NCBI GenBank assembly: GCA_905178155.1
Contig: CAJINV010000010.1
Span: 2,872,587 to 2,936,586, forward strand
Origin: Amoebophrya sp. A120
Taxonomy: Eukaryota; Sar; Dinophyceae; Syndiniales; Amoebophryaceae
Length of the DNA stretch: 64,000 bases
Direction of reading: 5' to 3'
Shown here: positions 34,727 to 45,395 of the stretch, piece after piece
Position numbering within the stretch: the first letter of the stretch is position 1
How the letters are laid out: the number at the start of each line of letters is the position of its first letter
The notes under the pieces: generated by a model
Database searches by the model: none
What the model was told of the DNA's origin: nothing
What the model saw: only the letters and a program-made list of their open reading frames with translations
Position numbers and translations under genes: made by a program

Positions 34727-37700
34727 CTATCTGCTTCGTAGTTGTTCTCGTTCCTTCTGTTTGTTCATTATTTTTTCAATGTCTTTTTGCAGCGGCTCAT
34801 TCTTCTCAAGCCGTTTTCGCCATTTTTCGTCGATTGGAACCTCCACGGCGGCCTCCTCACCAGTCGCATTCATTTCGCTCGCCCCTGGCGGACTACTCGC
34901 GGTCTTCGACAGACTGGCACTTTCGTCCTCGTCTTCCCCTAAGCTGCTGGAAAACGACAGTTCCCCGTTGGTCCCGTTATCTTCTTCCAGGAACATGTCC
35001 CGCTGTTCCCGCTCCTCACCATCTTCGTCGATCATGCGCAGTAGCTTTTCCTTCTGCTTCATGCATTGCAAAAGTATCGCACTAAGCAGCAACTGCATGA
35101 CAAATTCGCATTCGTATGAAAAAAGCAACTTGTAATGCTGATTTTGATCCAGAAGGACGTTTGTCATGCAGGATTGCAATTACGTTTACGTCCGAGTACG
35201 CTACTTTTGCGACGCATATGTTTCGAGATGTCGTGTTTTTTCGCGTAGGGGTTCCGCCAGGTGTAGGCACCGGTGACGCGGTTTTTCCAGTAAAATCGGC
35301 CCTTTTTCTTCGTGGACTCCACTTTCTCCCACTCATCCGCCGTTACCAGCTCACTAACAACTTCGTGCCGGATCTTCGCCTTGCCCACGTCGTGGTGGAG
35401 AAAGAATTTCTATGAAAGTGCACAACTACCCCATCCCCCTCATTTGTCATGCAAAATTCCAAATCCACCCTTTGCCTGTTAATACTGTTTGCATGACAGA
35501 TTCCGGAATAATCGAATTCCAAAACAGCACGACTACAAAAATCCTCTAGGAATTTGTCGTGCGAAAGCTGCATCTTTGCCCGAACTTGTGTTGCTGTTCA
35601 TGCAACACGAATGAGGGGCAGGGGGAGTTGTGCACTCTCATAATTTTCCGTTCTTTTGCGACGTGTGCTCGCCCTTGGCCAGAGCCTCGCGTGCGATGGA
35701 GCCCCGCTTGGTCGCTTTCTCGTTGTACTGGTACCTGTAAAGTTGTGGTTGTTCTATTTTTTGGTGCATTTTATTTATTTCCCGCATGAAGTTGAAGAGC
35801 ATCATGAGGATGAGCTGCAGGCTTTGATGGTATTTTAATTTTTACGCTGCCGTGGCAAAACGGCATGACATCAACATTTTGTCATGCCAACACCACAATT
35901 CAAAAAAACACGTATACATTCCGACATCCTTCCGCACCAAGTCCTTCCTTTTATCCAGCTCATCAGGCTGCAAGATTTCGATCTTCTTCGCCTATCCTCT
36001 GGAAAACAAGTACCGTACTCGTATTTCGCAGTCATGCAAGACAAATCTCTTTTCTGAAGCCAAATCCGCATGAGCAATCGCATTTGCCATGCTGAACCAA
36101 TTTGTGATGCAACTAGAACTACCAATACGTAGTACGATACTTTTGCAATGCATATCACCTCCGTCTCCTTAAAGAAGCTCGCCAGGTATTTTTCCTCGTC
36201 CGTCATTTGCGACTCATCGGTGGACACAATCCTTTATCAATTGCAAATATGTCTGGGTCTGGAAGGTGGCAACTTCTCATGGTAAATCTGAAGCATGCAA
36301 AAATCTGCGTTGCATGAGTGCCAAAAGCTGTCCACTTTTGACCAAGTTGGAAGGGAGTTTGTCATGTAGGATAGGCATGACAGAGACCTCGCAGAGCCTG
36401 TCATGCTAAGTCCCGCATTCCAGAACTCATGGGTCATGGAAAATCTGCATGACAAGTTTACACTTTTACAGACCCAGACATTTCTGCACTTGATATCCTT
36501 TTTCCACCCACATACCGCACCGAACTCCGGCTCATTGACAACGCCAGCGGGTTGTATCACAGTGCACCACTCCCCCTCCCGCTCATTTGTCATGCAAAAT
36601 ACCCAGTCCAGCCTTTGCCTCTTGGCACTGTTTGCATGACAAGTTCGGGTAGCCCAAATAGCACTACAATCCAGTAGGAATTTGTCATGCAAAACCGGCA
36701 CTCTACTTTGTATTGCCACATATGCAATACAAATAAGGGGAGGGGTGGTTGTGCACCGTCATAGGTTGTCTGCGTGGTCTCCTTGCTGCAGAAGCCTGTT
36801 TTGATGTTGTAGTACATCGCTGGTCGTGCCCAGCTGAAGCATCTCCGTTTCCGAAGCACTGGAGTCCGGCGTCGTTCTCGTCCGGAAGTGACTCCCCTCG
36901 ATGGGTGGCGGGGGGACGGGCGCTATGCTAGTACTCGAACTCGATGTGTTGGTGCCTCCGGATGTACCTCCTCCGAGCGGTACAACTAAGCCCGTGGATC
37001 TTATCGTCTGATGCAGTCCCGCGCCGCCAGTTCTGGAAGAGGAGGAGCTCGAGGAAGTTGTTGCACCTCCAGGTGGGGAACCGGCTGGAAGGGAAAACGG
37101 TTGGTGAAGCTGGTCCGTGTAGTAGAGGTTATCGCCGCCTGCTACGCCTTCATCATCATCGTCTTCTGGGGGTAAAAGCCGCTCTTCTGTACTGGGTTTG
37201 TACCGAGCTTGTGGTCCTGCCGGGACAGCAGCAGAAGCAGAACCAGCTAAAGCCGGGAGGTTGTTGTTTTTCAGAATGCTCGGGCGGCTAGTGCCAGCTG
37301 ATCCACTGTTTTGAAACGTTTGTTTATTCCTCGTATCCGTCTCCTTCACCGGACTGATTCCGGATTCGATCCGCTGCTGGTCTAGCGCGGCAGCGATGGA
37401 CTTATTTTTCTCGGGTTTCGTAACTCTCCCACCTGTATGAATTGCAAAAGTATCGCACGGACTCGTATAAATGCATTCCAGAGCATGAGAAATAAAATTT
37501 GTAATGCTGATTTACCTTTAGAAAAAGTTTTGTATATGCATGATTGCAATACGAGTACGATACTTTTGCAAGGGATAACCTGTTGTCGCGTCTGATTTTC
37601 CGAATTGTTCCATCCCCGGCAGCATGGTAGCGGAAGAAGTGGACATCGGGAGGGAGATGTATGAAAGCCTCAGAATGGAAATTCTCATCAAAGTGGAAAT

Positions 37701-40637
37701 AATTTGTGATGCATGAAATTCGACACCAAAAAGACTGTATTGCAGAGAACGCACTTGAGGCCGACTACTGTGCCTCTACGGCTTCAGAATTGGGCTGCTG
37801 ATTAGCACGAGAGAAGGGCACCCCTTTGCCTAACTAGCATGACAAACCCGCTTTGAGTACCCGGGAAATTTGTCATGCGCCGATTAGAAATGGTGCTTCA
37901 ACTGGAGTCGTTTTTTTGCATTACAAATTATGTTCACTTTGAGGATTTCCAACCTGAGGCTTTCATAAGATGTGGATCGGCCGTTGGTCTTCGATCGCGT
38001 GCTCCGCTGCGTAGTTCATCCCGATGCTGTTTGGACTCGAATCGAGAATGCTGATTCCTTATGCATTGCAAAAGTATCGCACTCGTATAAATGCATTACA
38101 AATTTCCTCAGCATGAGAAATGAAATTTGCAATGCTGATTTGCCTTAACAAAAAGATTTGCAATGCATGACTGCAATACGACGAGTACGATAGTTTTGCA
38201 CATGATATTTCTGGCTGTATCTTATTGTTTCGCTGGTCTTCGGCATCTAACCGCGGTCGCCGCCAGAAGTCCGTCCAACCACGGATGTTGCCCTTTACCA
38301 TCTTGGTGGTATGCAATACAAATTTTTTGCACTGCCGTGGTAGTAAATGTAAAAAATATAAAACGCATCACAAATCCTTTGATTTTCATGGGTCATCCAG
38401 GAAACAGGAAACACGCGGCCATTTGTAACGCGAAACAAAAAGAGGTGCATTGGTAGTTTTGTCACGCTGCGTCGACGAGATCGTCAACACCGTTTGATTT
38501 TGTACGTCTACAACGGCAAAGGCAAACTGTATATTCCGTGGATACTTGATTCGGTCATTGTACTCGCGCAAGGTCTCCATGCCGAGGATCTTCCGTTTCT
38601 TCGCGTATGAATTCGTGGCTTTCATCGGGGAAACCATACCCTGTTGAGAGTGGGAGAGTTTCGACTTTCTCATGCGTAGAAGCTATGTTGACAGAGGCAA
38701 TTTCATCTCATGCTTACTAGAGACGTCAACTTGAGAAAATGTTGAACGAAAATCCAAGTATACTATACCCTGAGCCTCGTCAGAATGGCATGCGGCGACG
38801 GCTGTAGGTGCACTTTCCGCGACTTGTTCACTTTCTTGATCGCTCGTGGACTGATGTGCTCTTCATCGAGTGCCTGTACGTACAAGTGGGCTGGGTTTGT
38901 TGCTATTTTCGGGTGGGTTTGTCATGCAGCTAGATTCAATTTGTTATAATGAACATGAAATCTTCATGTGGGATTCGTATGTGTTGTCAAAAGAAACCTG
39001 CCCTTCTTTCTTACCTTGCTTTTCACCGAGTCCACCGGTATCGGCTCGCTTCCGACGATGTACCAGCAGATGTGGAAAGGAAAAAGATTTGCTTGTGGAT
39101 GAACAATCTGTCATGCCTAAACCACAAGAGGCTAGTGCTACACTCGGAATTCCTACTAACCTACTAGCTTTGCTTCCTCGATCGCACAAGGAGACCTCCA
39201 CAGAGAATGGTGGAGCGCCGTCCACACAACCGTGCTTAGTACATGACAACCTTTACAGACAAATTTTGCACCAAATACAAATCCTTTCAACATCCCATAC
39301 CACGTTATCAAACAGCAGAACAAAATCCCACTGCAGATCAGCACCACGGTCACAAACACCGGCATTCCCTCGCTCTGGTGGCAGATAAACCGGTGGCTGT
39401 TAGGTTGGTACGCGTAGTGCCCGGTCGTTTTATGGTAGTGTCAGGATCGAAATCGACAAAGTTGAAATAATTTGTGATGCATAAAATGCAGCCCACAAAG
39501 AGCCTGTCTTGCAGACTAGGCAAGTGGGGGTGGGGCTGATTGTAAGCCTTATTTCGAGGGGTAGAAACTGAGCTACTAAAGTAGCATGACAAAAGGCGCC
39601 TTGCTTACCCAACCAGCATGACAAACTGGATTTCGGACCTACCCAAATTTGTCACGCAACACTTGGAAACTGGGTTACAACTGGCATCCATTTTATGCAT
39701 CACAGACTATTTGTTCAGCTCTGTCGATTTCAATCCTGACACTCCCATACGTCTTTCCAGTTCGGTAGAAATTCGGCTGGAAGCAGTCGTCTTCCTTGAA
39801 CTCGAAAATTTCGAACGCCGACTCGTCGTGCAGTTTGCACTGCTGGGTGGCGGGAAACCGTTGCAGGCGCACCTTGCCGTGGTTACACTCCAGCAGGCGG
39901 TAGCCCGAGTAAAACGCGTTTGCGTTTTCGTACAGCGGCCGGGTGGTGCCCAACGCTGGGTTGGACGCGGCGGAGGGGTCGGGGATAATCGGCGCTTATC
40001 ACAGGAAAAAGTGTTAACGTCAACGGAAACGGAATTTGTGATGCAGTGACGCATAACACCACGTGCCCAATGAATTTGTCATGCATAGAATGCACATGAG
40101 GCAAAATTTGCCATGCGTGGCTGCATTCTGTGAAAATCATTAACGTATGCACTTGTTTGTTTGATAGCGTCGGCTGCGTGCTCATCTCCTCTTCGTAAGA
40201 AAGGCAGATCTGCTGCTGCCTATCAACTGTAAAAGTGTCTGGGTCTGGAAGAATGCATGTTTGTCATGCTTGTCTGGCATGACTCTTAAATCTGTCATGC
40301 ACGTTACACAAGAGCTCCATTTTTCTGTGATGCAGGAACGCAGTTTGTCATGCAGAATACGCAACACCTACAAGCTCAGAAACTTGTCATGCTGAGCCAG
40401 CATTTGTGGCCTCATCATGAGACGCCACCCAGCATCACAAGTTTCCAGACCCAGACATTTTTACATTTGATACTGCCAGGTCTTGTACGAAAGCCGTTCG
40501 GTGAGCTCGAACTGCGGGGCGCAGGCCGTGCCTTCCGGGCCGTTGTAGGATTTTACCTCGGCGACGTCGAGGGCGAATGTTGAGAAGGTGGTCATCAACA
40601 GTAGGATGATGGTTGAGACATGATAGCGCAACACCAT
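34727..40637 (-). CDS. Single-pass membrane protein with cytoplasmic WW domain
   Basis: Sixteen exons join to 876 residues, across twelve introner elements and three GT-AG introns (38874-39278, 38641-38768, 35735-35917). ATG at 40637 begins a signal peptide (MVLRYHVSTIILLLMTTFST). A Cys-containing ectodomain of about 130 residues follows (CAPQFELTERLSY, FYSGYRLLECNHGKV, FEFKEDDCFQPNFY). Then one membrane segment (VFVTVVLICSGILFCCLITW). The cytoplasmic side has a basic stretch (AIKKVNKSRKVHLQPSPH) and a globular-looking block (GMETLREYNDRIKYPRNIQF). A Ser/Pro/Thr-rich region comes next, then a WW-type domain (DEWEKVESTKKKGRF, then WKNRVTGAYTWRNPY) and a charged C-terminal helix. WW domains bind Pro-rich ligands, so a receptor or scaffold role is possible. 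No known family was recognised. That this is one gene rests on frame continuity through all fifteen joins. Confidence 0.8.
35060..35218. mobile_element. Introner element, family B
   Basis: 159 bp, CATGCATTGCAAAAGTATCG to GCGACGCATA, flanks TGCTT and TGTTT (4 of 5). The first base is C rather than T. Confidence 0.9.
35411..35642. mobile_element. Introner element, family F
   Basis: 232 bp, TATGAAAGTGCACAACTACC to GTGCACTCTCATA, flanks ATTTC and ATTTT (4 of 5). It lies just upstream of the WW-domain exon. Confidence 0.93.
35993..36154. mobile_element. Introner element, family B
   Basis: 162 bp, TATCCTCTGGAAAACAAGTACC to GCAATGCATA, flanks TCGCC and TCACC (4 of 5). Confidence 0.9.
36235..36495 (-). 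mobile_element. Introner element, family A, reverse orientation
   Basis: 261 bp, TATCAATTGCAAATATG to TGCACTTGATA, exact flank TCCTT. Confidence 0.94.
36555..36763. mobile_element. Introner element, family F
   Basis: 209 bp, TATCACAGTGCACCACTCCC to GTGCACCGTCATA, exact flank GGTTG. Confidence 0.94.
37436..37577. mobile_element. Introner element, family B
   Basis: 142 bp, TATGAATTGCAAAAGTATCG to GCAAGGGATA, exact flank ACCTG. Confidence 0.94.
37660..37967. mobile_element. Introner element, family I (single copy here)
   Basis: 308 bp, ends TATGAAAGCCTCAGA and CCTGAGGCTTTCATA, exact flank AGATG. Its termini match no other family in the window, but its interior has the same TTTGTCATGC-type motifs. 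Confidence 0.92.
38060..38207. mobile_element. Introner element, family B
   Basis: 148 bp, TATGCATTGCAAAAGTATCG to TTGCACATGATA, flanks TTCCT and TTTCT (4 of 5). Confidence 0.92.
38310..38451. mobile_element. Degenerate introner element, family B-like
   Basis: 142 bp, TATGCAATACAAATTTTTTG to GGTGCATT, flanks GGTGG and GGTAG (4 of 5). The last base is T instead of A and the inverted repeats are weak. Removal gives RDKTTTKMVKGN in frame. Confidence 0.8.
39431..39749. mobile_element. Introner element, family C, longest in the window
   Basis: 319 bp, TATGGTAGTGTCAGGATCG to CTGACACTCCCATA, flanks CGTTT and CGTCT (4 of 5). Confidence 0.93.
39997..40166. mobile_element. Introner element, family H
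   Basis: 170 bp, TATCACAGGAAAAAGTGTT to TGTTTGTTTGATA, flanks GCGCT and GCGTC (3 of 5). Closely similar overall to the copy at 47251. Confidence 0.9.
40221..40472. mobile_element. Introner element, family A, second subfamily
   Basis: 252 bp, TATCAACTGTAAAAGTG to ACATTTGATA, exact flank CTGCC. Confidence 0.94.
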
Positions 40638-41461
40638 GGTCGCGGAAGTCGACCTCCGGAGCAGTAGTAGACGCAGAACTGCTGCTACCACGACTGGAAA
40701 ACTGCAGAGACGCAACCCGGAGCAGTCACATCTTCGACTTGACTGGTTCACTATCGTGCTGCGGCCTCCAAGTGGCTTATTTCGACGTTCCCTAGCTGCA
40801 GAAATCCGGCGACGGGTGGGGCGGTAGAGGTATATTGATGTTGTAGTTGACATCTTCTTCATCTTCTTCAACATGCTCTTATTCGCATTAGACAGAGTAG
40901 CAAGCTTGTTACGATAGGAATAGCTCGTGAAACTTTCGAAATCATACATAAATAAATGCTCTAGCCCTACCAGTCTAAGTAAGAAATTGTACATGATGAG
41001 TTAATGACATAGGAGCCCGGCCGCGGTCGCGGTGCAGCCGCAGTGTAGTCTTCATGCTGGTTGTATACACTTTCGTCAGGTTTTCCGTGCATCCCTCAAG
41101 GTGCTCTCGTTCAAAACACCACCCACTCTGCTATTTTGCGACCACTTACTACGATTGTTCATCGTTGTTGATACAACCTCAAGAAAAACTGACAACTCGG
41201 AGAACTTCTAGCAAGGGTTCGAATGAAGTCAGAACTCCACGAAATAGAATGCTCAGCAAACGAAGTAGACGAATTTGAATCCGAGTGGAAGAACGGAAAA
41301 ACGAAAAAAAGATTTGCGACCTTTGAAAACGAACAATGCCGAATGGGCGGGACGACGCAAGGTGGTCGTGCTGTTTTCAACAGTATTACCTCCAAAGTAA
41401 AGAACAATGCACTTATGTAGAACATGTTGATATTTCTACTCCCGGACTGTCTTGGTTTTCT
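40638..41461. other. Intergenic stretch
   Basis: 824 bp between the nucleoside hydrolase stop and the WW-domain gene start. A short plus-strand reading frame at 41223-41420 has no recognisable product. No introner element. Confidence 0.5.
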
Positions 41462-43758
41462 TCATTCCGCCACTATCCGCTTCTCACCACAGGTCCTTAT
41501 CGCTGCCAGAATTTCCTTCCAAAACATTTCAAAGTCCATCCGAAACGCTATAAACAAATTCTTCTCCCCCTCTTCCCGCGAATCAAAATCCACGACGGTT
41601 TGCCCCGCGGGGGAAAGGCGGCTGCTTTGCAACGAGCCTGGTCCGGTCGTGGTCACGTCCACGAACACGCGATGCTTTTCCACGAAGCCAAGGGATTGAG
41701 GAGAGGAGTAGTTGGGCAACGTTGGAGCTGCAGCAGGGCCGCTTTGTTGTTCCCCATCTCCATCCTCTCCATTTTGCCTTTGGCCTCGGTCATCATCCTC
41801 CCGTGCTACTTCATGCAGATTCAGGTACTTTTCCCTATCCTTCTCGTTCCGAAAAGCCTCGGGAAAGAGGACAAAAAAGACGGCAATCGGATCGTGTAAG
41901 GGGTACTGATTCTTCGCCGCATGTCCGTACCGCTCGAGATTCAGCAACACCTCCGGATTCCGCCAGTTCCCGTAGTTCTCGCCGGCTCGGCGCAGCAGCT
42001 GCCGCACGGTCCGAGCCAGATCGGGCTCCTGGTAGTTTTCTTGGGATGTTGAAAAAATCTGCGCAACTCGGGTCTCGAAGTCCGGGCCGGCGAGCGCTAG
42101 TGTCGTCAAATCCAGCGGCACCATCAACGCCGTCCGGATCTTTGCGCAGTAATATGCATTGCAAAAGCGTCGTAGTAGTACTAGTAGAAATTGCATCACT
42201 AATTTGGTCAGCATGAAAAATGGAATTTGTGATGCTTGTTAGCTTACAAAAATAGGTCTGTCATGCATGAATGCTGCCGTTACTACGAGTACGATACTTG
42301 TTTTGCAGAGGATATGTAGACCTCGATCACCATTTTGGCGGCTTCGGGAGGGTGTGGAGGGGGGGAAATGGTTGTGGTTTCAAAGGAAGCAGGACTAGAT
42401 TTAGAATGAGAGTAAATTTGGCTTTCGTGGTCCAGCATGATTAGATCGGCACTATTGATACAGAGCAATCTTCTAGTTGTTTCATTCTGGAACCGCTGGT
42501 TGACGATGACCACGTTCTTGTCTGAAGTACTAATGCCAAGGCACAAGTGCAGCCCTTCTACTTTCTTTTTCGATGTGAAATCCCAGATTTTTGAAGTAAC
42601 TCTGGCCCTTTCATGCACTTTCAAGTACGAAACCTGCGGTAGAAGTGATAGAAGAAAAACTACATCACAAGCTTTTCCCATTTCGTAAATCGCAGTGACA
42701 ATTAAATTCCACCGCGGAGTTGATATTTCCCAAAGCAACCGCCCCGCCCATGAAAACGAAGCCGGCCAGGTGGCCGCAGATCTTGTCGCCATACAGGCTG
42801 AACAGGAGCGCGGTGTTCGTTAGCGGCCCGGTACATACCAGCCAGGAGGTGTGTCGCGGCGTGGACAGAATCGCATCTCGCATCGCTTCCACGGCGTGCT
42901 GGTGTTTGTGTATTTTTCGCAATTTTTTGCTTTTCACTACTAGAGGGCAAAACATGCGAATCTTGTGCAGCTCCAGCATTACTACAAGCAGCAAGCCAAG
43001 GTCAACGGTATCCATTCTCGTCCGGTCGTGGCGCTACAGTTGAAGAATCTTCTAGTAGTACATTGTCTGTACCTTGTTCTTCCCGCCGCCCAATTGCAGC
43101 TGCTCCTCTGAATTGTAATTCTCGAGCCGAATCTTTCCCAGCGTGTCGGTGCCATCTAGGCCGGTGTCCCCATGTATATGGTCGGCAAACTTCGGGTCCC
43201 GCAGTAACGGTCGACTCGCCCCGGGGTAGACAGGGTAGTCTTTTCCCTTTCCCGCCAGGTACAAAATCTTGCGCGCATTGGTCGTGGTTTTCGCCAGATT
43301 GACGTTTCCAGCCACAGTGCTGACGCCGAGGAGTTCGGTGTTAAAGGTAGTAGAAGTGTTGGCAACGGCGAGGATCAAGGCGATGGCGTTGTGTATCGAC
43401 GTGGGAAATTGAAGATGAACCTTCAATGGATCGCTGAACATTTCCATTATCTTTACACACACGACATCGACCTCTACAAAAATTATGCCCTATTACACCC
43501 GCGACCAGCATCTGTAGCAGGAGCCGTAGTGCATTCATTATCATTGCACACTTTTGCTGCAGCTGTTTCTTTCCAAGTTGTCGTGCTGTGTGCGGCAATT
43601 TACAAATTGACATCCATGATAGCACTCTTATTTTCCCGTAACCTATCGTCCACACCCGGATCGCAATCGTACCAGAGGTACTTTTTCTTCGAACTTGGAC
43701 CTGGCTGTGTTCCATTTTCTGCGCCAGGGCCACTGCCCGTCGAAGTAGACGATGTCAT
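41462..43758 (-). CDS. Inosine-uridine-type nucleoside hydrolase
   Basis: ATG at 43758 leads into YLWYDCDPGVDD, the Asp-rich calcium-binding signature of this enzyme family, then ALILAVANTSTTFNTELLGV and STVAGNVNLAKTTTNA. The GASRPL block, THTGLDG-like HGDTGLDGTDTLGK, VCTGPLTNTALLF and GFVFMGGAV follow, then EFN, PEAAKMVIEV and MVPLDLTTLAL. HDPIAVFFVLFPEAF and HRVFVDVTTTGPG complete the fold. The family hydrolyses nucleosides to base and ribose in purine/pyrimidine salvage. Exon spans are about 43643-43758, 43073 to about 43400, about 42700-42985, about 42315-42350 (or longer), and 41462-42153. One introner element (42154-42314) is clear. Two other junctions, after DD and after EFN, do not fit GT-AG or introner patterns, so exact exon ends there are unresolved. 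Confidence 0.86.
42154..42314. mobile_element. Introner element, family B
   Basis: 161 bp, TATGCATTGCAAAAGCGTCG to GCAGAGGATA, flanks AGTAA and TGTAG (3 of 5). Removal joins MVIEVY to CAKIRTALMVPLDL in frame. Confidence 0.9.
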
Positions 43759-44745
43759 GGTTGCCGTACAACTAGCGGTGGCGCGAATCAGAGTGAGGCG
43801 AGATCGAGGGAACAAATAAAAACCGCAGCCCGCACTACGGTGTGTGTTTCCACCCCCAATTTTCCACGGGAACTCCTGGTGGTGCTGTCGAAAACAAGAC
43901 CGGCTCAATGTGTAGTCACGAGCGAAGCAAGCATTTTTACCATGGTTGTACCCAATTTGACCAAGTAGCCCACGCAGTTCGGCGGGCCTGGTAGTACCGC
44001 CGCAGATCCGTCGACACCTCTGGGACGAGGACCGCTCAATGACACACTTTTAAATCCTGGACGAGGCGCTTGCTGTGCTAAGTGAAGCACTAAAAGCCAC
44101 GGCTCTAATATTCAAAATATGAGTGCGGTCTGTTCTGCGGCGAAACGAAAAGCGAGCAGCGGAGGGAGCAACAAAAAGCATGCGTTTTCTGCGCTTCTTT
44201 GTCGACGTTGTGTGCGACCTACTGGGCGGACTCCATGCTCCATGGTTTATGTAGAATATGACGAGGTGACAACTGAAACTGTTAATGTCCTGTAGTACTG
44301 CAGATGAAGATCTGGAGCAAGTGGTTGAGGATCTCAAGATCCTTTTCCTTGTGCTGATCGTGCCGCTCATCTACCTCTCTCGTTGTGCTGCATTTTTGAG
44401 GACGCGCAGAGCTGTAGAAGCACGACCAAGGGCCGCTCCTGTACAACCGGGCGATTCGAACACATCGGCCACACTAAGCGACATGAAGATGTTGAAGTCG
44501 GGAAGATGCTGTAGATGAAGTAGATCATCAACGAAATCGCTGATCAAATCTTCAGCCTGTGTCTGTTTGTACGAAATTGTCGGCAGTAGAAGCACGTGGC
44601 GCCAGCAAGTTAACCGTGATGGTCATCCTCGGTTAACCAGGGTGAAGACGCGACCTGGTCTGTTGGTCACCAGCCTGAACAGCACACGGAAGCTTGTAGA
44701 GTTAGAGTCGTCCTCCGTTCTCGTCGTTCTACGTGCGCAAGCTTG
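43759..44745. other. Intergenic stretch
   Basis: About 1 kb upstream of the nucleoside hydrolase. Short ORFs occur on both strands without recognisable products. No introner element. Confidence 0.45.
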
Positions 44746-45246
44746 TTAGATAGGACTGCCTTGCACGACCAGCGGCGGGCTTCCGTGATGATCAGCAGCT
44801 TGTCTACCAGCAGAGGTACTACCACGAGCGCTAGCCGTGCCTCCACTTTCGCCAATGCAGTCGTCGCTCCCCATGACTTCTACTTCATTCGTGTTCGACG
44901 TCCCACTCAAAATTTGTTGCAGCTGTCCATCATTCAGGATCCCGAAGGTTTTGGTCCGGTTTTCGCGACCGCTTGTTCTTGCAGCGCCTTGGCTTTTATC
45001 ACCCGCAGGCGGGCGGGGCACGGCGACGGCCCGCTGTGGACCAGCACCTCGTACTCCCTCGTCCGCACCAGCAGCACTCGTTACTTCGGCCTCCGGAAAA
45101 ACTCCAGTTGGACGACTCGCAAAGAGGACTGGAGCGCCCCCGTCGTCCTCACCAGTATACACGTAGCTCGTGTCCTCGTCGATTTCCTCGTTTTCGCCGG
45201 CCCATACCAATCTCAGCTCCTCCACCGAGAAACTTCTCTGTCCAAG
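44746..45246 (-). CDS. Possible hypothetical protein, 5' end unresolved
   Basis: Open minus-strand frame of about 165 codons with acidic, Gly/Ser-rich character (NEEIDEDTSYVYTGEDDGG, TKTFGILNDGQLQQI). It has no in-frame ATG before the upstream stop at 45247-45249, so a first exon would have to lie upstream, or this is not a gene. A plus-strand frame covers the same span but is less protein-like. No family recognised. Confidence 0.38.
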   Translation of the reverse strand, partial: LGQRSFSVEELRLVWAGENEEIDEDTSYVYTGEDDGGAPVLFASRPTGVFPEAEVTSAAGADEGVRGAGPQRAVAVPRPPAGDKSQGAARTSGRENRTKTFGILNDGQLQQILSGTSNTNEVEVMGSDDCIGESGGTASARGSTSAGRQAADHHGSPPLVVQGSPI

Positions 45247-45395
45247 CTATGCGAGTGAAATAAATCACCATCGAATTCTGATTCTCCCTCTCCGACTCTC
45301 AGGATATATATAAATATGGTAAAGAATAGCATGCTTACCCATACGGAACAAGAATCAAAGTGTTTCTCTACTTTCTGTTTACTTATATTCATTTT

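Noticed and set aside
44743-45258. Plus-strand ORF of 171 codons
   Set aside because: It overlaps the more protein-like minus-strand frame, has no recognisable domain and would break the one-strand gene order; neither is certain.
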